Shown here one piece after another: positions 1-7,264 of a stretch of DNA of 35,619 nt. The DNA comes from Methanobacteriaceae archaeon. Lineage in GTDB: Archaea > Methanobacteriota > Methanobacteria > Methanobacteriales > Methanobacteriaceae. Location of the stretch: assembly GCA_020854915.1 (NCBI GenBank), contig JAHKLT010000015.1, positions 1 through 35,619 of the forward strand. The letters run 5' to 3'. Numbering within the stretch: position 1 is the stretch's first letter; each line of letters starts with the position of its first letter. A model generated the notes under the pieces. It did not search any database. It had not been told where the DNA came from and saw only the letters and a list, made by a program, of their open reading frames with translations. Made by a program: the position numbers and the translations under genes.

Positions 1-298
1 ATATTTGGCTTATACTGTGACTTAATCGTTTGTTTTTTATCATGTTCTGTACTGATAAGTTTTCTAAGCCGATTAAATCAAAATTTTCGATTATTTTTGT
101 GGATAGTTTCTGATATTCATCGTTACGGATATCGATTGATTTTTGGATTATTTAACAACTAAACTAAAAATTAACCGATTATAAGTTAAGTAATTGGTTG
201 AATATGAATCTGTTGTATCCAAAATTCTCGTATAATTTATCTTGCAAGGATTTATTTGGATATATCCTAATTTTATAGGATTTCACTACTGTTTTCAT
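1..298 (-). pseudogene. tnpB remnant (RNA-guided nuclease of IS200/IS605), internally deleted
   Basis: The first reading block (298 down to 179) starts with ATG overlapping the tnpA stop. It encodes 39 residues typical of a TnpB N-terminus (MKTVVKSYKIRIYP, then FGYNRFIFN), followed by a stop. A second block (151 down to 1, open at the window edge) encodes the middle RuvC region: DIRNDEYQKLSTKI followed by the RuvC-II motif IGLENLSVQNM with its glutamate. Everything between, including the first RuvC aspartate, is missing; about 30 nt with stops separate the blocks. The gene is therefore dead unless the rest outside the window tells otherwise. Assignment as TnpB rests on motif recognition. Confidence 0.85.
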
Positions 299-699
299 AG
301 TCTTTTTTGTTTTTGTATGTATTTTGTCACAGTTTCTAAGTTTGCTCCATCAGTTGTAGATATGAAGTATCCTATTTTCCAAAAGGATTCTTTCCAAAGT
401 TTTTTCCTAATCTCAGGATATTCTTTTTTTATTAAACGGCTACTAGCTGATTTGTAAGCATTTATGAATTTTAATAGTTGTGTTTGAGGTTTAGTTTTAA
501 ATAACAAATGTATGTGGTCTAATTCAAAATTAGATTCTTCTAAAACTATGTCAAAGTTAGAAGCATTCTTATTAAATATTTCAATGAGTCTATTGAATAT
601 TTCAGGAGTTATTACTTGTCTTCTGTATTTAATTACAAGCACCATATGATATGTCAACTTATATACTGAATGTTGATTTTTATCTAAGTCATGACCCAT
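295..699 (-). CDS. tnpA: IS200/IS605 transposase TnpA (HUH/Y1 family)
   Basis: This 134-residue protein matches the Y1 transposases that cut and join single-stranded DNA at the hairpin ends of IS200/IS605 elements. The HUH metal-binding pair is visible as His62-Ile-His64 in the motif DHIHLLF. The nucleophilic tyrosine is Tyr127 in TKYIQKQ near the C-terminus, the usual position. The length is normal for the family and no residue obviously needed for catalysis is missing, so the protein may still be active. Its stop codon overlaps the start of the tnpB remnant by 4 nt, which suggests translational coupling in the original element. No strong ribosome binding site is seen before the ATG. Confidence 0.93.
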   Translation of the reverse strand: MGHDLDKNQHSVYKLTYHMVLVIKYRRQVITPEIFNRLIEIFNKNASNFDIVLEESNFELDHIHLLFKTKPQTQLLKFINAYKSASSRLIKKEYPEIRKKLWKESFWKIGYFISTTDGANLETVTKYIQKQKRL

Positions 700-836
700 A
701 AGTACTTATGTTTATTTTAAACTATTTAAAACTTTTGATTCAAACCATGATACTGAAATTCATCTATGACTGAAATATTTCATTAAGATTCAGTTATAGT
801 AATTCTTTCGGGTCTAAGATAAAATTTAGAAAAAAA

Positions 837-2081
837 TTAATCAAAACGAGGAATTAATTTATATACAAAATCATTTTCACGGACTTTATTGTCCATTGCA
901 ATAGCTATATTTAAACCTTTTTTAGCTTTTTTAATTTTTTCACCATTAATTTCCATAGAATTTATAATTTGATTTATAGATCCTGTAGTTTTTCCTTGAA
1001 TCATAATCTCATCACCTATAGATATATCATCCCAGATTTTTAACTCTGCAACTTTAATTTTAGAAAAATAATTAACAACTTTACCAATATCTTTTTTTAT
1101 AAATTTAGACTGATTTTCTTCACTTGTTTTATAAGGAATATTAAAATAGAAACCTGTATCAAATCCACGATTAAATACTTTTGATAATTCCTGATTCCAC
1201 TTTGGATTAAATTTATATTTAATTTTATTTTCTAAATAAGAATCAATAGCTTCTCTATAAACTTTAACTGCTGTAGAGGCATAATCTGGTGAACGCGCTC
1301 TTCCTTCAATTTTAAAAGCATCAACACCACTTTCAATAATTTCAGGAATATGTTCTATCATGCTTAAATCTTTTGGAGAGAAAAAATTAGTTCTATATGT
1401 ATCATCAAAAGATTCAGATATAATGAATTCTTCATTGTCAAGTTTAAAATTATTTTGAACTAAATCATTTTTATCTTCTTTAAAGTTTAAGATCCATTCC
1501 TTTCTGCATGGTTGAAGGCAATCACCACAGTTTGCAGATCTATTATATAAACCATAACTTAAAAAACAACGACCAGAAATAGCCATACACATTGCACCAT
1601 GAATAAAAATCTCTGTTTCAATTGGAGATTTTTTAGCTATCTCTTTAATTTCACTTATATTCAATTCACGAGATAAAATAGCTCTAGATGCACCTAATTT
1701 TTTTAATGCTTTTAGAGAATAGCTATTAGAAATATTTTCTTGAACACTAATATGAGCTTCTAAACCATGAGATCTAACTTCTTCGATTAATCCAATATCT
1801 GCTAATATAACACCATCAATATTAGATGATGCAATATCTTCCAATTTAGATAAAAATTTATTAATATCTTCTTCTTTTAATAATACATTAGAACATAAAT
1901 AAACTTTAGAATAATAATCACTAGCTATTTTAGATACTTCTTTTAAATTATTTATTGAAAAATTATTTGCATTAGCTCTCATGTTAAAATCATTTAGACC
2001 AATGTATACAGAATCAGCACCACTATCTAAAACAGCTCTAAGAGATATAAATCCTCCTGCAGGAGCAAGTAATTCTACCAT
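837..2081 (-). CDS. U32 family peptidase-like protein (probable RNA-modification/hydroxylation family)
   Basis: This 414-residue protein begins LLAPAGGFISLRAVLDSGADSVYIG, the classic U32 TIM-barrel start. It carries the family signature EIFIHGAMCMAISGRC followed by a cysteine cluster (SANCGDCLQPC). Those cysteines bind an iron-sulfur cluster in studied relatives. Members called collagenase-like proteases have turned out to act in hydroxylation of tRNA (TrhP), 23S rRNA (RlhA) or ubiquinone precursors (UbiUV). A nucleic-acid modification role is thus likelier than proteolysis, but the substrate cannot be read from sequence. It starts 9 nt after the purF stop and is presumably cotranscribed with it; no functional link to purines is known to me. 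Confidence 0.88.
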   Translation of the reverse strand: MVELLAPAGGFISLRAVLDSGADSVYIGLNDFNMRANANNFSINNLKEVSKIASDYYSKVYLCSNVLLKEEDINKFLSKLEDIASSNIDGVILADIGLIEEVRSHGLEAHISVQENISNSYSLKALKKLGASRAILSRELNISEIKEIAKKSPIETEIFIHGAMCMAISGRCFLSYGLYNRSANCGDCLQPCRKEWILNFKEDKNDLVQNNFKLDNEEFIISESFDDTYRTNFFSPKDLSMIEHIPEIIESGVDAFKIEGRARSPDYASTAVKVYREAIDSYLENKIKYKFNPKWNQELSKVFNRGFDTGFYFNIPYKTSEENQSKFIKKDIGKVVNYFSKIKVAELKIWDDISIGDEIMIQGKTTGSINQIINSMEINGEKIKKAKKGLNIAIAMDNKVRENDFVYKLIPRFD

Positions 2082-2090
2082 AATAAATCA

Positions 2091-3506
2091 TTAAAATTTA
2101 TAGTATGTTTCAGGGTCTAAATTTTCAGGAATTTCAGTTGGATATTCTTCTGTAATACATCCAAGACATAAATCTTTCTTATCTATACCGATTGATTTAA
2201 TAAGCTCATCTTGTGGAATGTAGTGAAGAGAATCAACACCTAATTTTTCCTTAATTTCTTCAACATTATAATTTGCAGCTATTAATTCTTTTTTAGATGC
2301 CATAGCTACACCATAATAACAGGGTGCAATAACTGGAGGACAAGCAACTAAAAAATGAATTTCTTTAGGATTAGCTTCTTTTACAACCTGAATTAAAGAT
2401 TCTGAAGTTGTACCTCTTACAATACTGTCATCAACTAAAACAATCCGTTTATTCTTTAATGTTTCTTTCATAGGATTAATTTTAAGTTTTACAGCAATTT
2501 CACGTTCTTCTTGAGTAGGCATAATAAAAGTTCTACCAACATACCTATTTTTAATTAATCCCTCACCATAAGGAATATTAGATGCTCTAGAATAACCAAT
2601 AGCTGCAGGAATAGATGAATCTGGTACTGGAACAACTAAATCTGCATCAATAGGAAATTTTTCATATAATGCTTTTCCCATATTTAATCTAGATTCATAA
2701 ACATTTTTTCCATCAATGGTACTGTCTGGTCTTGCAAAATAAACATATTCAAACATACAATGAGACTTTTTAGTAGTTTTTGCAGAATCTAAAATATGAC
2801 TATTGATTTTATTATCTTTAAAGTAAATAATTTCCCCAGGTTCTATATCTCTAATAAATTCTGCATTTATTACATCAAAAGCAACAGTTTCAGATGCAAC
2901 AATATATTCATCATTTTTTTGAGCAATAGCTAAAGGTTTAATACCTGCAGGATCTCTAATTACAAATAAATCATCATTAATTAAAATTACTAATGAATAA
3001 GATCCCATAATAATGTTTGTTATAGATTTTATTGATTTTAAAATATCATGATTTTTATTGAACTCTTTTTTAAGTAATGTACAAATTACTTCTGAATCTG
3101 CACCATCTTCTCCTAATTTAAATTCATATCCTTCTTTTATTAACTGTTTTCTTAATAAATGAGAATTTATAATATCTCCATTATGAGCAACAGCTATAAA
3201 ACCATTATTAAAACTAGTAACAAAAGGCTGAGAATTTTCTAATTTTGATTTTCCAGTAGTAGAATATCTAACATGCCCAATTCCAACGTTACCTTTTAAA
3301 TTATTTATTTCATAATTTTTAAAAACATCAGTAATTAAACCCATACCACAATAATAATTAATTCCTTTTAATTGATTATGTGTTGCAATTCCTGCTGATT
3401 CTTGTCCTCTGTGTTGCAAAGCATACAAACTATAATAAATTTTTGATGAAACATCATCAGAAGGATTTTTTGAATGAATCCCCACAATACCACATTTATC
3501 TTTCAA
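2091..3506 (-). CDS. purF: Amidophosphoribosyltransferase
   Basis: PurF catalyses the first committed step of purine synthesis, making 5-phosphoribosylamine from PRPP and glutamine. The N-terminal Ntn glutaminase domain has its nucleophile at Cys5 (MKDKCGIVG), so a four-residue propeptide must be removed. [14 protein letters not shown] and the glutamine-site residues follow. The C-terminal PRPP-binding loop [13 protein letters not shown] lies around residues 355-370, and cysteines near the C-terminus (LCLGC) fit the iron-sulfur form of the enzyme. At 471 residues the length is normal. It is the first gene of a two-gene operon with the U32 protein; its promoter lies in the gap upstream. Confidence 0.97.
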   Translation of the reverse strand: MKDKCGIVGIHSKNPSDDVSSKIYYSLYALQHRGQESAGIATHNQLKGINYYCGMGLITDVFKNYEINNLKGNVGIGHVRYSTTGKSKLENSQPFVTSFNNGFIAVAHNGDIINSHLLRKQLIKEGYEFKLGEDGADSEVICTLLKKEFNKNHDILKSIKSITNIIMGSYSLVILINDDLFVIRDPAGIKPLAIAQKNDEYIVASETVAFDVINAEFIRDIEPGEIIYFKDNKINSHILDSAKTTKKSHCMFEYVYFARPDSTIDGKNVYESRLNMGKALYEKFPIDADLVVPVPDSSIPAAIGYSRASNIPYGEGLIKNRYVGRTFIMPTQEEREIAVKLKINPMKETLKNKRIVLVDDSIVRGTTSESLIQVVKEANPKEIHFLVACPPVIAPCYYGVAMASKKELIAANYNVEEIKEKLGVDSLHYIPQDELIKSIGIDKKDLCLGCITEEYPTEIPENLDPETYYKF

Positions 3507-3545
3507 GTTATAATCTCCATTATAAAAATATTTAAAAAGATTTAG

Positions 3546-3592
3546 TGCTCTTTAAAAATAATATTACTCTTTTAAGAGCATTATATAAATAT
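3546..3592 (-). promoter_or_regulatory. Probable purF promoter with inverted repeat
   Basis: On the minus strand a TATA box of the archaeal type (TTTATATAA, 3581-3589) lies 75 nt before the purF start. Just downstream of it TGCTCTT (3546-3552) and AAGAGCA (3574-3580) form an inverted repeat that would cover the transcription start, so it could be an operator or a 5'-leader hairpin. The rest of the gap (3593-3857) is extremely AT-rich and shows nothing else I can support. Confidence 0.45.
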
Positions 3593-3857
3593 AAGTATTA
3601 AAATTATTATTAAAGTTGCCTATACAATAAAGCACAAAAATATACAATAATACACAAAACAATTAATTATAAAATTAATTTAAATATAAATCAAATGAAT
3701 ATTATAAAATATTAAGTTTAAATATACTTATACAATGAACAATTAAAAAATTGAAGACTAATATAATTGTTAAAAATAAAAATATAACTTTAAAGACATT
3801 ATTATTTTTATTATAAAATAAGAAAAAATATAATAGATTAAAAAAATTAATGTAATT

Positions 3858-4826
3858 TCATATACAAACATCATTATTAATTTTTTTATGCCAATTCCAA
3901 GCAGACTCAACAATAGTATCTAAATCATATTTAGGATTCCAATTTAGGGAACTCTTAATTTTATTAAAATCAGCTATTAAAATATCAGGATCACCATCTC
4001 TTCTTGGAGAGATTTCAACATTAAAATCAATACCAGTTATTTTTTTACAAGTATTAATAACTTCTTTAACAGAAAATCCATTTCCATTTCCAAGATTAAA
4101 GATATTTGAACTATTATCATCCTGTAAATATTCATATGCTTTAATATGGGCATCAGCTAAGTCATTAACATGAACATAATCTCTAATACAAGTCCCATCT
4201 TGAGTATTATAATCATCACCAAAAATAGAAATACTATCTCTTTTACCAATAGCTGCATCTAAAATTAGTGGAATTAAATGTGTTTCTGGAACATGTGCTT
4301 CACCTATTTCTAAATCAAAATCACAACCTGCAGCATTAAAATATCTTAGAGAAACGTAATTTAAATCAGATTTTTCTAATGCTCTTTCAACATTTAATTT
4401 AGATTGTCCATAAGGATTAATTGGTTTTAGTGGGTGATTTTCAGGAATAGGAGTAAATTCAGGATTTCCATAAACTGCAGCAGTAGATGAAAAAATAAAT
4501 TTATTTACTTCAAATTTCTTCATTACTTTTAAAAGATTTAAAGTATTTTTAAAATTATTTTTTAAATACTTTGCAGGTTGTTTTACAGATTCACCAACTG
4601 ATGAAAAAGCAGCAAAATGAATAACTCCTTCAATGTCATATGAATTGAAAAGGTTTTTTAAATCATCATAGCTACCAAAGTCACAGTTTACAAATTCACC
4701 CCATTTAACAAAGTTTTCATACCCTTTAGATAAATTATCTAAAACAAGAGTATCATAACCTGCAGAATGTAAAGCTTTATTAGTATGAGAACCTATATAA
4801 CCTGCTCCACCAGTAACTAAAATCAT
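3858..4826 (-). CDS. galE: UDP-glucose 4-epimerase
   Basis: This is an extended short-chain dehydrogenase that interconverts UDP-glucose and UDP-galactose (or the N-acetylated forms), supplying sugars for cell-wall pseudomurein and glycans. The NAD-binding loop VTGGAGYIGSH is at the N-terminus, SST (113-115) and YGQSK (Tyr139, Lys143) form the catalytic triad, and NPYGQSK and RYFNAAG are typical of GalE. At 322 residues the length is normal. It starts 9 nt after the stop of the geranylgeranyl reductase gene, with GGTG ahead of ATG as ribosome binding site, so it is the last gene of the ferredoxin-reductase-epimerase operon. The exact sugar specificity is not determinable here. Confidence 0.93.
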   Translation of the reverse strand: MILVTGGAGYIGSHTNKALHSAGYDTLVLDNLSKGYENFVKWGEFVNCDFGSYDDLKNLFNSYDIEGVIHFAAFSSVGESVKQPAKYLKNNFKNTLNLLKVMKKFEVNKFIFSSTAAVYGNPEFTPIPENHPLKPINPYGQSKLNVERALEKSDLNYVSLRYFNAAGCDFDLEIGEAHVPETHLIPLILDAAIGKRDSISIFGDDYNTQDGTCIRDYVHVNDLADAHIKAYEYLQDDNSSNIFNLGNGNGFSVKEVINTCKKITGIDFNVEISPRRDGDPDILIADFNKIKSSLNWNPKYDLDTIVESAWNWHKKINNDVCI

Positions 4827-4835
4827 AAAAGCACC

Positions 4836-6017
4836 TTAAATTAATTTTCCAAGTTTAAGTAATGCTTTTGGTGAAACTTTTACTAAATTTTTAACGATTT
4901 CAGTTGTAGATATCTTTTCAAAATCCATATCTTGGAAAGCATCTGCAATAGAGTCTAATTCATCATCAGGTAAGGATAATGCATATTCTTTAACTTTAAG
5001 ATATTTATGCATCTCTTTTCCAAGCTCTTTATCAACTATTTCTTCATATTCTTTTAAGAATTTAGAAGAATAATCTCCTTCTTCAATGGAACGAGCAGCA
5101 ACTTGACCAGCATACATTCCACCATTCATACCACTAATTATTCCACCACCAGTTAAAGGATTAACCTGACCTGCAGCATCCCCACAAACTAAAATATTAT
5201 CTCCATAAAGGTCTTTAACAAGCCCCCCAACAGGATCTCCACCAACATTAAGTTCAACAGCTTGAGCATTTTGAGTTGCAGGACAATTAGCTACAAATTC
5301 TTTTAGATGTTCATACGCACTTTTATCAGTATCTTCTGCTATTACAGCTAAACCAACATTAGCTATATCATCGTCTTTTGGAAAAATCCAAGCATATCCT
5401 CCAGGAGCACATGAACCAAAGTAAAATTCAATAATATTTTCTCTTTCAAATTCTACCCCACACATTTCAAACTGTATGCCGGATTCCATATTTTTTGCTT
5501 TAGTTACATTTTTAAGTCCTGCCCAACGAGAAACATGAGATTCTGGCCCATCAGCAGCTATTATAATTTTAGCTTTAATCTCAAATGATTCACCCATATG
5601 CTCACAAGTAAGGATTACAGAATCTCCTTCTTTTTTAAGAGACTTAGCTAAAGTTTTAATTTTTATTTCTGCACCTTCACGTGCTGCATCCATTGCCATA
5701 AATTTATCAAATACTTTTCTCTCTAAAGTATAACCTGTTTCTGGAAGTTCAATTTCTTCTGTAGTTAACCATACATCAGTTCCACTAGGAGAAACTAATC
5801 TACAACCATCAATTTTTTTAGCAATATACTTAGGATTAGGAGTAATACCTAAATTTTCTAATCCATTATTAGAAATTCCTTCAGCACATCTTTTAGGTGA
5901 ACCAATTTCTGATTTTTTATCTATTAAAATTACTTTAGCTCCACCTTTAGCTGCATGTTTTGCTGCACTTGATCCTGCAGGTCCAGCTCCTATAACTAAA
6001 ACATCTGTTTCTATCAT
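4836..6017 (-). CDS. Geranylgeranyl reductase family protein (digeranylgeranylglycerophospholipid reductase)
   Basis: This FAD flavoprotein saturates the isoprenoid double bonds of archaeal membrane lipids. The N-terminus has the dinucleotide loop VIGAGPAGSSAA, followed by KRCAEGIS, a conserved cysteine-containing element of this family. The middle has the FAD motif ADGPESHVSRWAG and the C-terminal half has CGDAAGQVNPLTGGG. At 393 residues the length is normal for archaeal GGR. Its direct upstream neighbour is a two-cluster ferredoxin (9 nt apart), a sensible electron donor for this reaction. Methanogens may carry several paralogues, some acting on other prenyl chains, so the precise substrate is inferred. 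Confidence 0.93.
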   Translation of the reverse strand: MIETDVLVIGAGPAGSSAAKHAAKGGAKVILIDKKSEIGSPKRCAEGISNNGLENLGITPNPKYIAKKIDGCRLVSPSGTDVWLTTEEIELPETGYTLERKVFDKFMAMDAAREGAEIKIKTLAKSLKKEGDSVILTCEHMGESFEIKAKIIIAADGPESHVSRWAGLKNVTKAKNMESGIQFEMCGVEFERENIIEFYFGSCAPGGYAWIFPKDDDIANVGLAVIAEDTDKSAYEHLKEFVANCPATQNAQAVELNVGGDPVGGLVKDLYGDNILVCGDAAGQVNPLTGGGIISGMNGGMYAGQVAARSIEEGDYSSKFLKEYEEIVDKELGKEMHKYLKVKEYALSLPDDELDSIADAFQDMDFEKISTTEIVKNLVKVSPKALLKLGKLI

Positions 6018-6026
6018 ATTAACAAC

Positions 6027-6191
6027 CTATTCCATTTCTAAAGCATTTAAAGGACATGCTTTTACACAAATTTCACATCTAGAACATTCTTTTTCATCAA
6101 AAACTAAAGAATATTCTTTTACTTCAATTATATTTTTTGGGCATATTCCAGCACATTCACCACAATAAGAACACCAATCTTTAACTATCAT
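6027..6191 (-). CDS. Small 2x[4Fe-4S] ferredoxin
   Basis: This 54-residue protein carries two CxxCxxCxxxCP clusters (CSYCGECAGICP and CSRCEICVKACP), each binding a 4Fe-4S centre. An upstream in-frame ATG at 6227 would add twelve hydrophobic residues, but the internal ATG at 6191 is preceded at the right distance by GGAG (TTTGGAGATATTATG) and gives a standard ferredoxin N-terminus (MIVKDWCSYCG), so I chose it. It is the first gene of the operon with the geranylgeranyl reductase, 9 nt away, and is therefore most likely that enzyme's electron donor. Confidence 0.92.
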   Translation of the reverse strand: MIVKDWCSYCGECAGICPKNIIEVKEYSLVFDEKECSRCEICVKACPLNALEME

Positions 6192-6230
6192 AATATCTCC
6201 AAATAATAAAATAAACAATATATTCATTAA

Positions 6231-6418
6231 AAAATTTGATTTTATACTATTTAAAAGTATCTAAATTTATAATTATTCTATAATTAAAAACAAATTTTAA
6301 AAATATTGTCTATAAACAAAATTTGATTTTATACTATTTAAAAGTATCTAAATTTATAATTATTCTATAATTAAAAACAAATTTTAAAAATATTGTCTAT
6401 AAACAAAATTAGATTTTA
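6231..6418. repeat. 87-bp tandem duplication upstream of the ferredoxin gene
   Basis: An 87-bp unit occurs at 6231-6317 and again, with no differences I can see, at 6318-6404, followed by a 14-nt partial third copy (6405-6418, one mismatch). It sits directly in front of the ferredoxin start, so any promoter element within it would be present twice (for example AAATAGTATAAAAT on the minus strand). Near-identity of the copies points to a recent duplication. Confidence 0.95.
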
Positions 6419-6445
6419 AAATTTTTAAAAAATTATTAAACGGAG

Positions 6446-6468
6446 AAAAACCTCATAAAGAGGTTTTT
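6446..6468 (-). terminator. Perfect 9-bp hairpin, probable terminator of the candidate RNA
   Basis: AAAAACCTC (6446-6454) and GAGGTTTTT (6460-6468) pair perfectly around a 5-nt loop. Read on the minus strand it ends in TTTTTCTCC, downstream of the candidate structured RNA. It is nearly symmetrical, so the strand is not certain. Confidence 0.45.
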
Positions 6469-6626
6469 AGTATATATAATGAGGAAAAAAATTTGTTTTC
6501 TCGATTTATCTTTTTTAAATGAGGTTGTTTGAGATTAAAATGAAGTGTGTGTTTAAATTCTTTCGTGTTTATGGCTTCAAGGGTAAGAATTTTTTTATGC
6601 TGAGCATTTTTCTAATCTCAAACAAT
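6447..6626 (-). ncRNA. Candidate structured RNA with three-way junction
   Basis: The segment is less AT-rich than its flanks and codes for nothing obvious. TTGTTTGAGATTA (6525-6537) and TAATCTCAAACAA (6613-6625) form a perfect 13-bp closing stem. Inside are a hairpin AAATTCTT/AAGAATTT (6555-6562 with 6585-6592, 22-nt loop) and a small hairpin ATGC/GCAT (6597-6600 with 6604-6607). On the minus strand a TATA box lies at a fitting distance upstream (6646-6654), and a hairpin followed by pyrimidines lies downstream (6446-6468). No known family is recognised. It could be a free RNA or a leader of the ferredoxin operon. Orientation is inferred from the promoter and terminator only. Confidence 0.45.
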
Positions 6627-6645
6627 AGCTATTATAACTTTTTTA

Positions 6646-6654
6646 ATATATAAA
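6646..6654 (-). promoter_or_regulatory. TATA box ahead of the candidate RNA
   Basis: TTTATATAT on the minus strand lies about 21-25 nt before the 5' strand of the 13-bp closing stem, the spacing expected for an archaeal transcription start. The rest of the gap up to 6847 is AT-rich, with nothing further recognised. Confidence 0.4.
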
Positions 6655-6847
6655 GTTTATTAATTTTTTAAAATAAAGTAATACTTATTTATTATAAAAT
6701 ATACTTTTAGTATTACAAAAAATTTAAAACAATTATGGGAAAATATTCTTTTTGAGAAACAGATTTATTTTATAAACAAGAATAGTAAAAATCTAATATA
6801 ATGATACAATCAAATATATTAATAATCAACTAAAAAAAATAATAAAA

Positions 6848-7261
6848 TTAAGAAGATCCAATAAGAAGAATAGGAATATCAGAATTTTTAATAACCCTAC
6901 TTGCTACACTTCCAAAATGATTTTCTAGTTCTTTATTTTTAATTTCATCTTTTCCTTTAGAACTTATAATAACTAAATCAGTCCCAGATTTTCTAATAAT
7001 TGTTTTCATGTCTCTTAAAGGATCACCAGTAATTAAATGTTCAATAACATCAATATTATGAACCTTAGCTTTATTAGTTACATTAGCTAAAATATCATCA
7101 CCAGAATCCTCATCATCAGTATATGAATTTTTAGAAAATTCTTCTAATACATGTACAGCAATAATCTTAGAATTAAATTTTAAAGCCATTTCAATAGCTA
7201 TTTCAATAGCTTTATCATTATATTTAGAACCATCAACAGGAACCATAATATTTTCAAACAT
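6848..7261 (-). CDS. Universal stress protein (UspA family)
   Basis: This 137-residue protein has the single-domain UspA fold: it starts MFENIMVPVDGSKYNDKAIEIA and ends with an ATP-binding loop in which the usual G-x2-G-x9-G[ST] is seen as SSKGKDEIKNKELENHFGSVAS. Such proteins bind ATP or AMP and protect or tune other proteins under stress; no specific partner can be named. It begins 3 nt after the stop of the AtwA gene, so the two are cotranscribed, which could tie it to the state of methanogenesis, but that is inference. Confidence 0.9.
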   Translation of the reverse strand: MFENIMVPVDGSKYNDKAIEIAIEMALKFNSKIIAVHVLEEFSKNSYTDDEDSGDDILANVTNKAKVHNIDVIEHLITGDPLRDMKTIIRKSGTDLVIISSKGKDEIKNKELENHFGSVASRVIKNSDIPILLIGSS

Positions 7262-7264
7262 TAT

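Larger units (their letters stand above)
1..699 (-). mobile_element. IS200/IS605-family insertion sequence, decayed and cut by the window edge
   Basis: The element consists of an intact single-strand transposase gene (tnpA) and, downstream on the same strand, remains of tnpB, overlapping by 4 nt (ATGA) as in IS605-type elements. The left part runs off the window. The end on the tnpA side lies somewhere between 700 and about 820; subterminal repeats such as ACTGAAAT (twice) and the palindrome GAAATATTTC are there, but I cannot place the exact end. Elements of this family have no terminal inverted repeats, so the boundary needs comparison with other copies. Confidence 0.8.

Noticed and set aside
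242-457. A plus-strand open frame across the end of tnpA
   Set aside because: It is antisense to tnpA, whose HUH motif and tyrosine are clear.
6470-6540. Plus-strand transcription of the candidate RNA from TATATATAATG near 6471
   Set aside because: It is possible, but the minus strand offers both a better-placed TATA box and a downstream hairpin, so I kept only the minus-strand reading.
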